DNA of 48,334 bases, taken from Neoroseomonas soli. Lineage in GTDB: Bacteria > Pseudomonadota > Alphaproteobacteria > Acetobacterales > Acetobacteraceae. Position numbers and translations under genes: made by a program. Shown in pieces: positions 35,069 through 44,679 of this stretch; positions within the stretch are counted from its first letter, which is position 1; each line of letters opens with the position of its first letter. The notes beneath the pieces were generated by a model that saw only the letters and a list, made by a program, of their open reading frames with translations, did no database searches and had not been told where the DNA came from. The stretch is from positions 1 through 48,334 of the forward strand of contig NZ_JAAEDM010000030.1 of NCBI RefSeq assembly GCF_018129065.1. The letters run 5' to 3'.

Positions 35069-35953
35069 ATGCGCAAGCTCACCATCGGCGACGTCACCAT
35101 CACCAGCATCATCGAACGCGACGGCCCCTGGCGCGCGCCGGAGGCGATGTTCCCCAAGGCCGCGGCCGCGCCGCAACTGCTCGCCGAGCGCCTGAAGGAG
35201 GTCGAGCCCGAAACCTACGACATCGCCTCGGGCAAGATGGTCATCACCTACCAGACCTATGTCGTCCGCACGCCGCACCACACCATCCTGGTCGATACCT
35301 GCACGGGCGAGGACAAGGGCTACCCCGCGCCGATGGATTTCCCGAAGCAGCCCTGGCTGGAGGGTTTCAAGGCCGAGGGCCTGTCCTTCGAGGACATCGA
35401 CTACGTCTTCTGCACCCACCTGCACATCGACCATTCGGGCTGGAACACGGTGCTGCGCGACGGCCGCTGGGTGCCGACCTTCCCGAATGCGAAGTACGTC
35501 TTCCACAAGCGCGAATACGCCGCATGGGAAGAAACAACGAAGGCCGGCATCGAGCGCCCGGGCGGCGGCGGGAACATTCACCGCTTCAACTGCGAGCCGA
35601 TCGTCGAGGCCGGGCAGGCGCTGCTGGTGGACGATGAATTCCAACTCGATGACCGCATCACCATCCAGCCGACACCGGGCCATTCGCCCTGCCATTGCTG
35701 CGTCCATATCCGCAGCGGCGGGCAGCATGCGGTCGTGACCGGCGACCTGATGCACCACGCGCTGCAGGTCCATGAACCCGACTGGTCCACGGTCTTCTGC
35801 TGGGACCCTGCCGAGGCCGCGACCAGCCGTCGCACGTTCTTCGGCCAGGTGGCGGGCACCGACACGAAGATCCTGCCGATCCACTTCCCCGACCCGACCG
35901 TGGGGCGCGTGGAGGCACACGGCGACCGCTTCCGCTGGCGCTACACCCGATAA
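35069..35953 (+). CDS. MBL-fold metallo-hydrolase
   Basis: This 294-aa protein has the metallo-beta-lactamase metal motif THLHIDH (116-122), His205 in TPGHSPCH, Asp226 in VTGDLMHH and a C-terminal LPIHFPDP histidine, which together bind two metal ions. The arrangement resembles quorum-quenching lactonase-like and N-acyl-hydrolase members of the MBL superfamily. The actual substrate is unknown. It has no signal peptide and is cytosolic by appearance. It starts 24 nt after the Bug receptor. Its TAA stop coincides with the left target-site copy of the MITE-like element, so the element inserted exactly at the end of the gene. Confidence 0.87.
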   Translation: MRKLTIGDVTITSIIERDGPWRAPEAMFPKAAAAPQLLAERLKEVEPETYDIASGKMVITYQTYVVRTPHHTILVDTCTGEDKGYPAPMDFPKQPWLEGFKAEGLSFEDIDYVFCTHLHIDHSGWNTVLRDGRWVPTFPNAKYVFHKREYAAWEETTKAGIERPGGGGNIHRFNCEPIVEAGQALLVDDEFQLDDRITIQPTPGHSPCHCCVHIRSGGQHAVVTGDLMHHALQVHEPDWSTVFCWDPAEAATSRRTFFGQVAGTDTKILPIHFPDPTVGRVEAHGDRFRWRYTR

Positions 35954-36094
35954 GAGACCGTTTGAGAATGCCGCCACCGGCCCGCACCCCCACCCGGCGA
36001 CCCATCCAGGATACTGTCGTTGGGTGGCCGGGTGGGGGTGCGGGCCGGTGCCGGACTTGAGAATGCGCCATCTGGCGCATTCTCAAACGGTCTC
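35954..36094. mobile_element. 141-bp MITE-like element with 18-bp terminal inverted repeats and TAA duplication
   Basis: The ends are perfect inverted repeats: GAGACCGTTTGAGAATGC at 35954-35971 and its complement at 36077-36094. TAA stands on both sides (35951-35953 and 36095-36097), as expected for a 3-bp target duplication. Inside, a second perfect 24-bp inverted repeat (35975-35998 and 36027-36050) closes a 28-nt loop. TTGAGAATG also recurs directly (from 36057) to make a nearly perfect palindrome with the right end (36057-36070/36073-36086). No transposase is encoded. The TNA-type duplication and the GAG end suggest a non-autonomous relative of IS5-family (IS1031/IS427-like) elements. That family link is from memory, not search. 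Confidence 0.8.
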
Positions 36095-36166
36095 TAAGGA
36101 CCGCCACTGCCTGAGGCGAGCTGCATCCATCCGGTGCGGTTCGCGCGATACGAGGAACGCCAAGCC

Positions 36167-37342
36167 ATGGATCACAGCCAGCCCTACGCCGCGAGCGAGG
36201 AAACCCGCATGCTTCGCGACCTCGTCGCGAAGTTCGTCGAGCGGGACCTCATGCCGCTCGAACCAGCCGTGCTGAAGCGGGAGGCACAGGGCGGCGGCTA
36301 CAAGCTCTCGGAGGAGGAGGAGAAGCATCTCCTCGCCCGCTGCCGGGAACTCGGCCTGTGGGGCCTCGACGTGCCGGAGGAATTCGGCGGCGCCAACCTG
36401 CCGCTGCTTTCCCTCGCGGCAGCGGAGGAGGAGATGGGGCGCGCCTGCGTCCCCTTCGTCATCCCGCCCGACAGCCCGAACCTGCACATGATGCTATCGG
36501 TCGCGAGCACGGTGCAGCGCGCGAAGTACCTGATGCCCTACGCCAAGGGCGAGCAGCGCTCGGCCATGGCCATCTCCGAGCCCGGCGCCGGCGGCGACCC
36601 TGCCGGCATGACGACGCGTGCGGCGCGGGACGGCGACCATTGGGTGATCAACGGCCGCAAGATCTGGGTCTCCAACGTTCCGCGTGCCGATTTCATCATC
36701 CTCATGGCCCGCACCGGCGACGGGAAGCGGCAGGAGGGCGTGACCGCCTTCATCGTCGAGAAGGGCACGCCCGGCTTCATCATCGAGCGCGCCATCCCAA
36801 TGATCGGCGGCCGCACGACCTACGAACTGGTCTTCGAGGATTGCCGCGTCCCGGCGGAAAACGTGCTGGGCGAGCTCGGCCGCGGCTATGCGCCGATGCA
36901 GCTGCGCCTGAACGTGCGCCGCATGCAGATCGGCGCGCGCTGCATCGGCATGGCGCGCCGCGCGCTCGAGATGATGACCGAGCATGCGCAGAACCGCGTC
37001 ACCTGGGGCGTGCGCCTGGCCGACCGCCAGGCGATCCAGTGGTTCGCCGCCGAGGCGGTGATGGAGATGCACGCCTGCCGACTGATGGTGAACGACCTCG
37101 CCGCCAAGCTCGATGCCGGCGCCGACGTGCGGATGGAGGCCTCCATCCTGAAGGTGCGCGCGACGGAGATGGCGCAGTCGGTGCTCGACAACGCCATGCA
37201 GGCCTTCGGCGCCATGGGCATGACGAAGGAACTGCCGCTGCAGCTCATGCACCAGCAGGTGCGCGTCATGCGCGTCTACGAAGGACCGTCGGAGGTGCAT
37301 CGCAGCGCCATCGGCCGCCGAACCCTGGGCTCGAAGGTCTGA
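36167..37342 (+). CDS. Acyl-CoA dehydrogenase
   Basis: This 391-aa FAD enzyme introduces a trans-2 double bond in an acyl-CoA. AMAISEPGAGGDPAGM is the flavin motif. The catalytic base Glu372 lies in YEGPSEVHRS near the C-terminus, the usual position for medium- and long-chain acyl-CoA dehydrogenases and unlike the IVD elsewhere in this window. The ATG at 36167 has GAGG upstream; an in-frame ATG at 36134 would add 11 residues. The CoA-transferase gene follows after 2 nt, so the pair probably activates (by CoA transfer) and oxidises one acid, perhaps the ligand of the nearby Bug receptor. Confidence 0.9.
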   Translation: MDHSQPYAASEETRMLRDLVAKFVERDLMPLEPAVLKREAQGGGYKLSEEEEKHLLARCRELGLWGLDVPEEFGGANLPLLSLAAAEEEMGRACVPFVIPPDSPNLHMMLSVASTVQRAKYLMPYAKGEQRSAMAISEPGAGGDPAGMTTRAARDGDHWVINGRKIWVSNVPRADFIILMARTGDGKRQEGVTAFIVEKGTPGFIIERAIPMIGGRTTYELVFEDCRVPAENVLGELGRGYAPMQLRLNVRRMQIGARCIGMARRALEMMTEHAQNRVTWGVRLADRQAIQWFAAEAVMEMHACRLMVNDLAAKLDAGADVRMEASILKVRATEMAQSVLDNAMQAFGAMGMTKELPLQLMHQQVRVMRVYEGPSEVHRSAIGRRTLGSKV

Positions 37343-37344
37343 TC

Positions 37345-38568
37345 GTGACAACCACGCAGCGGCCGCTCGACGGCATCCTCGTCCTCGACCTCGGCCACAT
37401 CTACCAGGCACCCTACTGCGCCTTCCTGATGGCGATGGCGGGAGCCACCGTCATCAAGATCGAACCGCCGCATGGCGAGCCCCTGCGGCGCCGCGCCGCG
37501 GTCGCCGGCGGCTCGGTGCCGCAGGCGATGCTGAACTCCAACAAGTTCGGCCTGTCGCTCGACCTCAAGAATTCCAAGGGGCGGGAGATTTTCCTGCGCC
37601 TGGTCGACCGCGCCGACGTGCTCATCGAGAACTTCTCGCCGGGCGCCATGGATCGGCTGGGCCTGGGGCACGAAGCGCTGCTCCGGCACAACCCGCGGCT
37701 GATCTACGCAGCCGGCTCGGGCTACGGCCAGACGGGGCCGGACCGCGACCGCCTGGCGATGGACCTGACGGTCCAGGCCGCAGTCGGCATGATGCACACC
37801 ACCGGCTTCCCGGACGGGCCGCCGACCAAGGCCGGGCCGACGGTCTGCGACTTCCTCGGCGGCACGCACCTCTACGGTGCGGTGATGACCGCGCTCTTCG
37901 CGCGCGAACGTACCGGCAAGGGGACCTTCGTCGAGGTGGCCATGCAGGATGCCGCCTATTCGACCCTCGCCTCCGCGATCGGCATGCATTTCGGCGGTGA
38001 GCGCGGCAAGGCCCCGCCGCGCACCGGCAACAGCCACGCGGGCCTCGCGATGGCGCCGTACAATGTCTATCCGGCCTCGGATGGTTGGCTTGCCATCATC
38101 GTCGTCACCGAAGGGCACTGGGACCGCCTGCTGCGCGCCATGGGGCAGGAGGCACTGGTCGACGACGCCCGGTTCCGCACGAACCCCGACCGCGTCCGAC
38201 ATATGGCGGAGGTCGACCGCCTGGTCACGGATTGGACGTCGAAGCACAGCCGGGCGGAACTTGAGGCGCTGACCCGCGAGCACGGCGTCCCCGCCGCTCC
38301 CGTCCGCACGCTCGAGGAAGTGCTGGAAGATCCCGGCATGCACGAGCGCGGCATGCTCCGCTGGGTGGATCATCCGGAGGTGGGCCGGGTCGTGCTGCCC
38401 TCGACGCCGCTGCGCATCGCGGATGCACCGCCGCCGGACTTCGTCCCCAGCCCCTTCCTGAACCAGCACGAGGCCGTGGTGCTCGGCGACATGCTCGGCA
38501 TCACGGAAGCGGAGCGGGAAGCGCTGCGCACCGCCGGCGCGCTGGGCCCCCGCTTCCGCGACAGTTGA
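37345..38568 (+). CDS. CaiB/BaiF-type (family III) CoA-transferase
   Basis: This 407-aa enzyme exchanges CoA between acyl-CoA and a free acid. The N-terminal LDGILVLDLGHIYQAPYCAF and GATVIKIEPPHGEPLR are family signatures. AGSGYGQTGPDRDRLAMD contains the likely catalytic Asp140. The start is GTG at 37345 with GAAGG at 37333-37337; the longer open frame upstream reads the dehydrogenase gene out of frame. It ends 13 nt from the convergent Bug receptor. Formyl-, succinyl- or mesaconyl-type specificity cannot be told from sequence. Confidence 0.9.
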   Translation: MTTTQRPLDGILVLDLGHIYQAPYCAFLMAMAGATVIKIEPPHGEPLRRRAAVAGGSVPQAMLNSNKFGLSLDLKNSKGREIFLRLVDRADVLIENFSPGAMDRLGLGHEALLRHNPRLIYAAGSGYGQTGPDRDRLAMDLTVQAAVGMMHTTGFPDGPPTKAGPTVCDFLGGTHLYGAVMTALFARERTGKGTFVEVAMQDAAYSTLASAIGMHFGGERGKAPPRTGNSHAGLAMAPYNVYPASDGWLAIIVVTEGHWDRLLRAMGQEALVDDARFRTNPDRVRHMAEVDRLVTDWTSKHSRAELEALTREHGVPAAPVRTLEEVLEDPGMHERGMLRWVDHPEVGRVVLPSTPLRIADAPPPDFVPSPFLNQHEAVVLGDMLGITEAEREALRTAGALGPRFRDS

Positions 38569-38581
38569 GGTTCGGCCTGCG

Positions 38582-39553
38582 TCAGCTCGCCTCGATGCCG
38601 AGGCGGCGGATCAGCGCACCCCACTTTCCGGCATCGGCGCGCAGGCGCTGTCCGAAGGCGTCGACACTCTCGGCGGCGACCTCCACGCCCATGCCGGCGA
38701 GCCGGTCCTTCACCTCCGGCAAAGCCATGATGCGGTTGAATTCCGCGTTCAGCCGCTGCTGCAGCCCGGGCGTCATACCCTTCGGGCCGAAAGCGCCGTA
38801 CCAGACTGCCATCTCGTAGCCGGGCACCGCCTCGGCCACCGTGGGCACGTTCGGCTGCCGGCTCCAGCGCGTTGCCTCGGTCACCGCAAGCAGCCGCAGC
38901 CGGCCGCCCTCCACATGCGACATGGTCTGCGTCGCCGCGCTGAACAGCAATTGCGTCTGGCCCGCCACGGTATCCGTCACCGCCGGCTGGCCCCCGCGAT
39001 ACGGGACATGGACCATGCGGATGCCGGTCATGCTCTCGAACAGCGCGGCGGAGAGGTGGTTCGTGGAGCCCGGCCCCGCCGAGGCATAGGCGATCTTCTC
39101 CGGGTTCGCGCGCGCATGATCGATGAACTCGGACAGCGTCTGCGCCGGGACGGACGGGTGCACCACCATGGTGTTCACGGCGAAACCGAGCATGGCCAGA
39201 GGCGTGAAGTCGGCGACTCCGTCGAACGGCATGCTGCGCATCAGCGCGTGGTTCATGGCGTGGGTGCTCATCGAGCCGAACAGCAGCGTGTGCCCGTCCG
39301 GCGCCGCCTTGGCCACGACGTCGGAGCCGACATTGCCGCTAGCGCCCGAGCGGTTCTCCACCAGCACCGGCTGGCCCAGTGCCTGGCCAAGCGGCTCGGC
39401 GACGATGCGGCCGAGGATGTCCGTCGTCCCGCCCGGCGCCCAGGGTACGATCAGGCGGATGGGCCTGGTGAATGTGGCCTGGGCACCGACCGAGGTGGCC
39501 GCGATCACGGCCGGCGCGGCGAGCAGGACCACACGGCGGGGCAGCGGGGTCAT
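38582..39553 (-). CDS. Bug-family (tripartite tricarboxylate) extracytoplasmic solute receptor
   Basis: This 323-aa receptor has a signal peptide MTPLPRRVVLLAAPAVIAAT cut near SVGAQA, then TFTRPIRLIVPWAPGGTTD, and in the second lobe VHVPYRGGQPAVTDTVAGQ. A strong AAGGAGGT precedes ATG 39553, which sets the start over an upstream in-frame ATG at 39637. It lies 16 nt downstream of a GAF-domain gene on the same strand. No TctA/TctB genes are near. Confidence 0.9.
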   Translation of the reverse strand: MTPLPRRVVLLAAPAVIAATSVGAQATFTRPIRLIVPWAPGGTTDILGRIVAEPLGQALGQPVLVENRSGASGNVGSDVVAKAAPDGHTLLFGSMSTHAMNHALMRSMPFDGVADFTPLAMLGFAVNTMVVHPSVPAQTLSEFIDHARANPEKIAYASAGPGSTNHLSAALFESMTGIRMVHVPYRGGQPAVTDTVAGQTQLLFSAATQTMSHVEGGRLRLLAVTEATRWSRQPNVPTVAEAVPGYEMAVWYGAFGPKGMTPGLQQRLNAEFNRIMALPEVKDRLAGMGVEVAAESVDAFGQRLRADAGKWGALIRRLGIEAS

Positions 39554-39569
39554 CGGGACCTCCTTCATC

Positions 39570-40070
39570 TCACGTGGCATCCATGGTGAGCAGCGCCGGT
39601 GCGGCGAGGGCAGCGAACACCAATCCGAGTTCGGCATCCGCCTCGGTGAAGTGCCCGGCCCCGTGCAGCAGGTTCACGGTGCCGAGCGTTCGCCCGGCCC
39701 AGCGCACCGGCAGGTTCATCGCGCTCTCCAGGCCAAGCGCGGCGATCTTCTCATGATCGGGGTAGGCCCAGGCGATATCGGCAACGTTCCGGCCGATCCA
39801 GGGCCGCCCCTCGACCAGCACGCGGCGCGTCCAGGGGTGCTCCCAGTTCACCGGCTTGTAGCCTGAGATCGGATAGGACACCGCATCGCCGCTGTGGACG
39901 CGGCGGTTGCGGCCGCCGGCCGCGTCATGGCGCATGATGGTGAAGAGGCGATGGCCGATGGCGGCATCCATGGCGGCCTCGAGCGCGGCGAAGAGCGCCG
40001 CAGGCTGCCCGGCGTCCGCCTGAGCGGCGGCGACGCGGCGAAGCGCGGGAAGGGGATCGATGCGGGACAT
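39570..40070 (-). CDS. GAF-domain protein, possible small-molecule sensor
   Basis: This 166-aa protein is essentially one GAF domain: ALFAALEAAMDAAIGHRLFTIM begins it (in two pieces), and LESAMNLPVRWAGRTLGTVNLLH is the classic last strand pair. The start was put at ATG 40070 (MSRIDPLPAL), because the longer open frame to 40217 encodes Arg/Pro-rich unrelated sequence. It has no output domain. Small stand-alone GAF proteins may bind ligands such as the acid transported by the adjacent Bug receptor, or act on it; this is inferred from the shared operon only. Confidence 0.8.
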   Translation of the reverse strand: MSRIDPLPALRRVAAAQADAGQPAALFAALEAAMDAAIGHRLFTIMRHDAAGGRNRRVHSGDAVSYPISGYKPVNWEHPWTRRVLVEGRPWIGRNVADIAWAYPDHEKIAALGLESAMNLPVRWAGRTLGTVNLLHGAGHFTEADAELGLVFAALAAPALLTMDAT

Positions 40071-40288
40071 GCACCACACATAGCGCAAGCGCACCGGAAG
40101 CCCATCCCGTCCCGGCAAGGCGGCCGCCGGCAGGGCGGCGAGGCAGACGACCCGGCCCCACAGGCTTCCTCGCGCCACCGGGCATGGCCTTCGGCAACTT
40201 GCTGTCCAGGGCCGCACCGCCGCAGGATGCCACCTGGTCGACCAAGAAGACGAACCAACAGGGAGGGTGCCTCGGCGCCTCGACGGCC

Positions 40289-40900
40289 ATGATGAAGCTG
40301 CATTGGTCCCCGCGCTCGCCCTTCGTGCGCAAGGTCATGGTCGCCGCGCACGAGCTCGACCTCGCGGACCGCATCTCCATGACGCGCACCGTGGTGGCGA
40401 TGACCACCCCGAACCGCGAACTGCTGCCCGAGAACCCGCTCGGCAAGATCCCGACCCTGGTGCTGGAGGACGGGACGATCCTTTACGACAGCCAGGTCAT
40501 CATCGAGTACCTGGACCACCTCGCCGGCGGGGGACGGCTGATCCCGCCGCCCGGTCCCGCGCGCTGGCTGGAATTGCGGCGGCATGCGCTGGCCAACGGC
40601 TTCCTCGACCTGCTCATCCTGTGGCGTTATGAGCGTGGCAAGGCGCAGCCCCTGCCTGCCCTGATCGACTCCTTCACGCTGAAGACCGGCGCAGTGCTCG
40701 CGGCACTGGAAGCGGAGGCCGACGCCATCGCGCGGGCGCCGGTCGGCCTCGCACAGATCACACTGGCCATCGCCGGCGCCTATCTGGATTTCCGTTTCGG
40801 CGATCTCGGCTGGCGGGACCGCTGCCCGCGTTTCTCCGCCTGGCAGAGGCGCTTCGAAGAGCGCCCCTCCATGCGCGCGACGCCGGTGGTGGACGACTGA
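40289..40900 (+). CDS. Glutathione S-transferase family protein
   Basis: This 203-aa protein has a thioredoxin-like N-domain (KLHWSPRSPFVRKVMVAAHEL, in two pieces) with LGKIPTLVLEDGTILYDSQVIIEYLD as the glutathione-binding strand and Ser-like SNAIL region, and an all-helical C-domain. Two adjacent ATGs (40289, 40292) are possible starts. A purine stretch lies rather far upstream, and the longer frame from 40184 is not family-like. The substrate is unknown. The gene is followed 2 nt later by a decayed carboxymuconolactone decarboxylase-like fragment. Confidence 0.87.
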   Translation: MMKLHWSPRSPFVRKVMVAAHELDLADRISMTRTVVAMTTPNRELLPENPLGKIPTLVLEDGTILYDSQVIIEYLDHLAGGGRLIPPPGPARWLELRRHALANGFLDLLILWRYERGKAQPLPALIDSFTLKTGAVLAALEAEADAIARAPVGLAQITLAIAGAYLDFRFGDLGWRDRCPRFSAWQRRFEERPSMRATPVVDD

Positions 40901-40902
40901 GC

Positions 40903-41157
40903 GTGCCGCGCATCCCCCTGCCCTCGACGCGGGAGGAGTTGGAAGGGTCGCCACGCGCCGTGCGGGACAAGGTCGTCTCCGGCCTGCGCGGCCGCAGCAG
41001 CGGCCGGTTGCGCGCCGCGAACCACCCTGCAGAGCTCACACGCAACGGGTCGGCGCTCGGCGAATCCCCGCGCTTCGGCACCAGCCTCAACGAGGCGCCC
41101 CGCTGCCGCTTTCCGTGCCGCCGCAGGGCCTGTTCGATCTGCCACCGGCGGAGATGA
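40903..41157 (+). pseudogene. Truncated carboxymuconolactone decarboxylase-like gene
   Basis: From a GTG, the frame reads MPRIPLPSTREELEGSPRAV and later GLRGRSSGRLRAANHPAEL and GESPRFGTSLNE. This is the N-terminal pattern of AhpD/carboxymuconolactone decarboxylase proteins (PRIPLPTREEL...FRALLHSPEL...LRFGSSLPE). It then degrades to Arg/Cys-rich sequence and stops at 84 codons instead of about 190, and it lacks the CxxC/His active site. From about 41095 another frame reads PPQGLFDLPPAEMTGKPRSPA up to a TGA at 41180-41182, which looks like the C-terminus of some other protein. A deletion that fused two gene ends is the simplest explanation. Confidence 0.5.
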
Positions 41158-41207
41158 CGGGAAAACCGCGCTCGCCGGCGTGACACGCACCAAGGGAGGA
41201 ACGACAC

Positions 41208-42176
41208 ATGATCCGCCGCAGGACCGCGCTCTCCGTGCTGATGCTGCCGGCCCTGGTCGGGCACGCGCGAGCACAGGCCTTCCCCGAACAGCCCGTGCGC
41301 CTGATCATTCCCTTCGCAGCCGGCGGCCCGGCGGACTTCATCGCGCGCATCATCAGCCGTGTGATGGCCGATCGCCTGGGCCGGCCCGTGGTCGTGGAGG
41401 CGCGCGCCGGCGCGGGCGGCCTCATCGGCGTGGAGGCAGCGGCGAAGTCGCGGCCCGACGGGCACACCATCGTCCTCGCCAGCAGCGGGGCGCTGGCCAT
41501 CCTCCCGAACCTGCGCCAGGACATGCCCTTCGATCCGCTGAAGGATCTCGCGCCCATCACGCAGGTCCTGGCAGTGCCGCAGATCGTCTCGGTCACGCCG
41601 GGGCTTGGCGTACGCACGTTGCGCGAACTCGTCACGCTCGCGAAGGCTCGGCCGGGGCAGCTCGCCTACGGCTCGGCGGGTATCGGATCCTCCCTGCACA
41701 TGGCGAGCGAGATGCTGAAGTGGCGCGCCGGCATCGACATCACCCATATCCCGTTCCGCGGCGCCGCTCCCGCAGTGACGGAGTTGCTGGCCGGACGCAT
41801 CCAGATCCTTTGTGCCGACGTGCCGGCGCTGCTCGGCCAGGTCCGTGCCGGCGCGCTGCCTGCCCTCGCCATCACCGCAACCGAGCGCCTGGCGCTGCTG
41901 CCCGAGGTGCCGACGGCGGAGGAAGCGGGCGTCCCGGGCTTCGTCAGCGAGACCTGGTACGGGCTGCTCGGCCCAGCCGGCATTCCGGCGGACCGCCTGA
42001 GCGTGCTGGCCGCCGCGGCGCGGGCGGCCCTCGGGGACACGGAGACGCGCACCGCGCTGGCGGACCAGGGCGGACGCATCGTCGGCAGTTCGCCCGCGGA
42101 GTTCGCCGCGTTCATGCGCGCCAATATCAGCGTCTGGGGCGAGGTCGTGCGCGCGACCGGCGTACGCCTGGAATAA
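41208..42176 (+). CDS. Bug-family (tripartite tricarboxylate) extracytoplasmic solute receptor
   Basis: This 322-aa receptor has a signal MIRRRTALSVLMLPALVGHA cut around residue 23, then FPEQPVRLIIPFAAGGPADF, and later IPFRGAAPAVTELLAGRIQ and LLPEVPTAEEAGVPG, all typical Bug segments. GGGAGGAAC precedes the ATG. It is the third complete orphan Bug receptor here, again with no TctA/TctB. The preceding gene remnant suggests it once sat in a catabolic operon. Confidence 0.9.
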   Translation: MIRRRTALSVLMLPALVGHARAQAFPEQPVRLIIPFAAGGPADFIARIISRVMADRLGRPVVVEARAGAGGLIGVEAAAKSRPDGHTIVLASSGALAILPNLRQDMPFDPLKDLAPITQVLAVPQIVSVTPGLGVRTLRELVTLAKARPGQLAYGSAGIGSSLHMASEMLKWRAGIDITHIPFRGAAPAVTELLAGRIQILCADVPALLGQVRAGALPALAITATERLALLPEVPTAEEAGVPGFVSETWYGLLGPAGIPADRLSVLAAAARAALGDTETRTALADQGGRIVGSSPAEFAAFMRANISVWGEVVRATGVRLE

Positions 42177-42278
42177 CTAGAACTCGGCATGGATGGGGGA
42201 CGAAGGGCGAATGACGGGCAGTACTACCGTTGCGTATTCTGTTGTTGTTGGTGCGCGCGCCCGAACGCGGAGCATAGC

Positions 42279-42353
42279 CGAGCCGTCCCTTGAAGGACGC
42301 CGGCTCGTGCACCCTCCCGGGAAGCGCTCCGGACCATGCCGCAACGGGCATGG
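42279..42353. terminator. Hairpins between convergent genes, possible bidirectional terminator
   Basis: In the 237-bp gap between the Bug receptor and the convergent MFS gene, CGAGCCGTCC (42279-42288) can pair with GGACGCCGGCTCG (42295-42307), allowing a 2-nt bulge. CCATGCC/GGCATGG (42334-42340/42347-42353) forms a 7-bp stem with a 6-nt loop. Neither has a T-run, so intrinsic termination is only a guess. The rest of the gap (42177-42278 and 42354-42413) shows nothing recognisable. Confidence 0.35.
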
Positions 42354-42413
42354 CCTCGCCCCTTCCATCCAGGAAAAGCGAAACGGAGCCTCAAGCAAAC
42401 CGCAGCTACAGCA

Positions 42414-43691
<1,278 letters not shown>

Positions 43692-43801
43692 GGCCGGCAG
43701 GCTGGCAGAAGCCCCGCCGGGCCGCCAGCGCCCCCGGCTCTTGCCGCCGCACGATGCGCCTGGGCAGTATCGGCGCAGCAACGAGGCCTGAAGGGGACCG
43801 C

Positions 43802-44341
43802 ATGGAACAGCTGATCGCGCGCGTGAAGGGGATGATCCTCTCCCCGGCGGAGGAGTGGCGCACCATCCAGCGGGAGCCGGTCGAGCTGGTGCCGCTGTTC
43901 ACACGCTATGTCATGATCCTCGCGGCGATCCCAGCGATCGCCGGGATGCTGCTGATGATGGCGTTCGGCCTTTTCTTTTCCGCGATCAGCAGTGCGATCG
44001 TGGGCTACATCCTCTCGGTGGCCGGCGTATTCGTCATCGCCAAGATCATCGAGGTCCTCGCGCCGAACTTCGGCGGCCCGCAGGATGCGGATGCGGCACT
44101 GAAGCTCGCGGCCTTCGCGCCCACCGTGGCCTGGGTGGCGGGGGCGGCGATCATCATCCCGATCCTCGGCGGCATCATCGCGCTCGCGGGTGGCATCTAT
44201 TCGCTCTACACGCTCTACATCGGCGTGCCGACGGTGATGCGCGTGCCGCAGGAAAAGGCGCTGACTTTCACCCTCGCGGTGGTCGGCGTCGCCATCGTGG
44301 TGAACATCGCGGTCCGCTTGCTGACCGGCGTCTTCGTCTAG
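43802..44341 (+). CDS. Yip1-domain membrane protein
   Basis: This 179-aa protein starts MEQLIARVKGMILSPAEEWR, the cytoplasmic lead of bacterial YIP1 proteins, in which tryptophan and RTI follow. About five hydrophobic segments come after it, with LAPNFGGPQDADAALKLAAFA as the conserved loop before the last helices. AGGGGA lies before the ATG. The function of bacterial Yip1 proteins is unknown. It is probably monocistronic. Confidence 0.82.
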   Translation: MEQLIARVKGMILSPAEEWRTIQREPVELVPLFTRYVMILAAIPAIAGMLLMMAFGLFFSAISSAIVGYILSVAGVFVIAKIIEVLAPNFGGPQDADAALKLAAFAPTVAWVAGAAIIIPILGGIIALAGGIYSLYTLYIGVPTVMRVPQEKALTFTLAVVGVAIVVNIAVRLLTGVFV

Positions 44342-44679
44342 CACTACTTCGGCAGGCGTCATCGATCGCTGATCGAGTTCGGACTCCGCCGGCGTGCGTT
44401 GCGCGGGGTCACGCGCGGCTCGGCATCAGGCAGGATTGGGCGCGCAGCCGATCTTCCGGCAAGGGAGACCGGCTCTCGGTTTCCGCAGCAGGATCGCCCA
44501 TGGGTGGTGCCGGCGGGGTGAACGGACCTCTCGCCGGCACGAAGATCACATTACCGTCCCGCCACACGGGGTTGTGAGAACCCGCCACCTTTGTTCCGTG
44601 CGTAGACTGAAGTTGAGCGGCACCACTCGGCCGCAACCGTGTGGCGAGTGACCCGGCTGCAAAAACCTGGGGGAAGGCC
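44342..44679. other. 338-bp gap before the tail cluster
   Basis: No gene is supported in this gap. It probably holds the promoter of the tail genes. The octamer CCCGCCAC occurs twice in direct orientation at 44558-44565 and 44581-44588, 23 bp apart (about two helical turns), which could be a regulator site. I see no convincing -10/-35 pair, att core, tRNA fragment or integrase site. Base composition does not differ clearly from the chromosome on its left. Confidence 0.45.

Noticed and set aside
36357..37344. Upstream extension of the CoA-transferase frame
   Set aside because: It reads the acyl-CoA dehydrogenase gene out of frame; the CaiB family starts at the GTG.
42177..42413. Several short ORFs suggesting an insertion sequence remnant
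   Set aside because: No transposase motif, no terminal repeats and no target duplication could be found; only hairpins are supported.
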